Source: Roseibaca calidilacus
GTDB lineage: Bacteria > Pseudomonadota > Alphaproteobacteria > Rhodobacterales > Rhodobacteraceae
Direction: 5' to 3'
NCBI RefSeq assembly: GCF_001517585.1
Contig: NZ_FBYC01000004.1
Span: 1,054,001 to 1,118,000, forward strand
Length of the DNA stretch: 64,000 nucleotides
Below are positions 63,960 through 64,000 of the stretch, one piece after another. The notes under the pieces were generated by a model. That model saw nothing but the letters and a program-made list of their open reading frames with translations. It was not told the DNA's origin and ran no database searches. How positions within the stretch are numbered: the stretch's first letter is position 1; every line of letters starts with the position of its first letter. The position numbers and the translations under genes were made by a program.

Positions 63960-64000
63960 CTGCCCCGCCGCGACATCCGCGACGGGGATCGCGTATGCGC
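63948..64000 (-). CDS. C-terminus of the gene upstream of gp6 (partial, probably GTA capsid region)
   Basis: On the minus strand an open frame runs from the window edge to a TAA at 63948-63950, ending in IPVADVAAGQGAL. In RcGTA the gene before gp6 is the major capsid protein gp5, but 16 residues are too few to confirm this and do not recall its usual C-terminus. Confidence 0.35.
   Translation of the reverse strand, partial: AYAIPVADVAAGQGAL

Overview
The window is a chromosomal segment of a GC-rich alphaproteobacterium, most likely a member of the Rhodobacterales/Rhodobacteraceae. The main evidence is a gene transfer agent (GTA) structural cluster of the Rhodobacter capsulatus type at the right end, together with a DUF5368 membrane protein, citramalate synthase, a TAXI-type TRAP transporter and a zur-znuCB/znuA arrangement typical of that group. 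No rRNA, tRNA or CRISPR array was seen.

Left part (1-17.2 kb), accessory and defence-like. A truncated ribbon-helix-helix-like gene is followed by a type I restriction-modification operon in the unusual order hsdR-hsdS-hsdM, with 4-base overlaps. Next is a large gene (about 1284 residues when repaired) with a PD-(D/E)xK-like N-terminus, a STAND-like P-loop NTPase and a long C-terminal region, resembling antiviral Avs-type sensors. It is split by a complete IS256-family element (9358-10750) with 27-bp terminal repeats and a perfect 8-bp target duplication; removing the element and one duplication restores the frame exactly. Then come a MarR regulator, divergent from a two-gene unit that encodes a small PD-(D/E)xK nuclease-like protein and a soluble FtsH-like AAA+/M41 metalloprotease. 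Two palindromic operator-like sites lie between them, centred exactly 40 bp apart. A PrtN-type activator and a ParDE toxin-antitoxin pair with its own palindromes follow, then about 0.8 kb of repeat-bearing non-coding DNA.

Middle part (17.2-50 kb), mostly core genome. It holds ybjN-like, proC, csaA, a 2-hydroxyacid dehydrogenase and a DadA-like oxidase. The zinc uptake system (zur-znuC-znuB with divergent znuA) and ispH follow. After them come rnhA, a TRIC channel, yajC-secD-secF with a Mth938-like gene, a squalene/phytoene synthase-like protein, a methyltransferase, cimA and cysS. Then come a Tat-exported SQR-like flavoprotein divergent from an Rrf2 [Fe-S] regulator preceded by a perfect FNR-type box, a four-gene polysaccharide cluster (WecG/TagA-type transferase, SGNH-like, glycosidase-like, GT2), trpF, lapA, ihfB, and a fused TRAP permease with its TAXI binding protein. 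Two isolated AT-rich genes (25340-26224 and 50303-51604) carry HEPN-type Rx4H motifs and interrupt this GC-rich background, so they look like acquired single-gene defence or toxin islets.

Right part (51.6-64 kb). An M20 amidohydrolase, a RecD-like helicase, a stand-alone AsnC ligand-binding domain and a small DUF7742-like gene precede the minus-strand GTA tail/connector genes (gp15 back to gp6), most of which are translationally coupled by short overlaps. The window ends inside the coding region upstream of gp6. Two copies of a double-hairpin intergenic repeat (near 36.84 kb and 54.44 kb) are also present.
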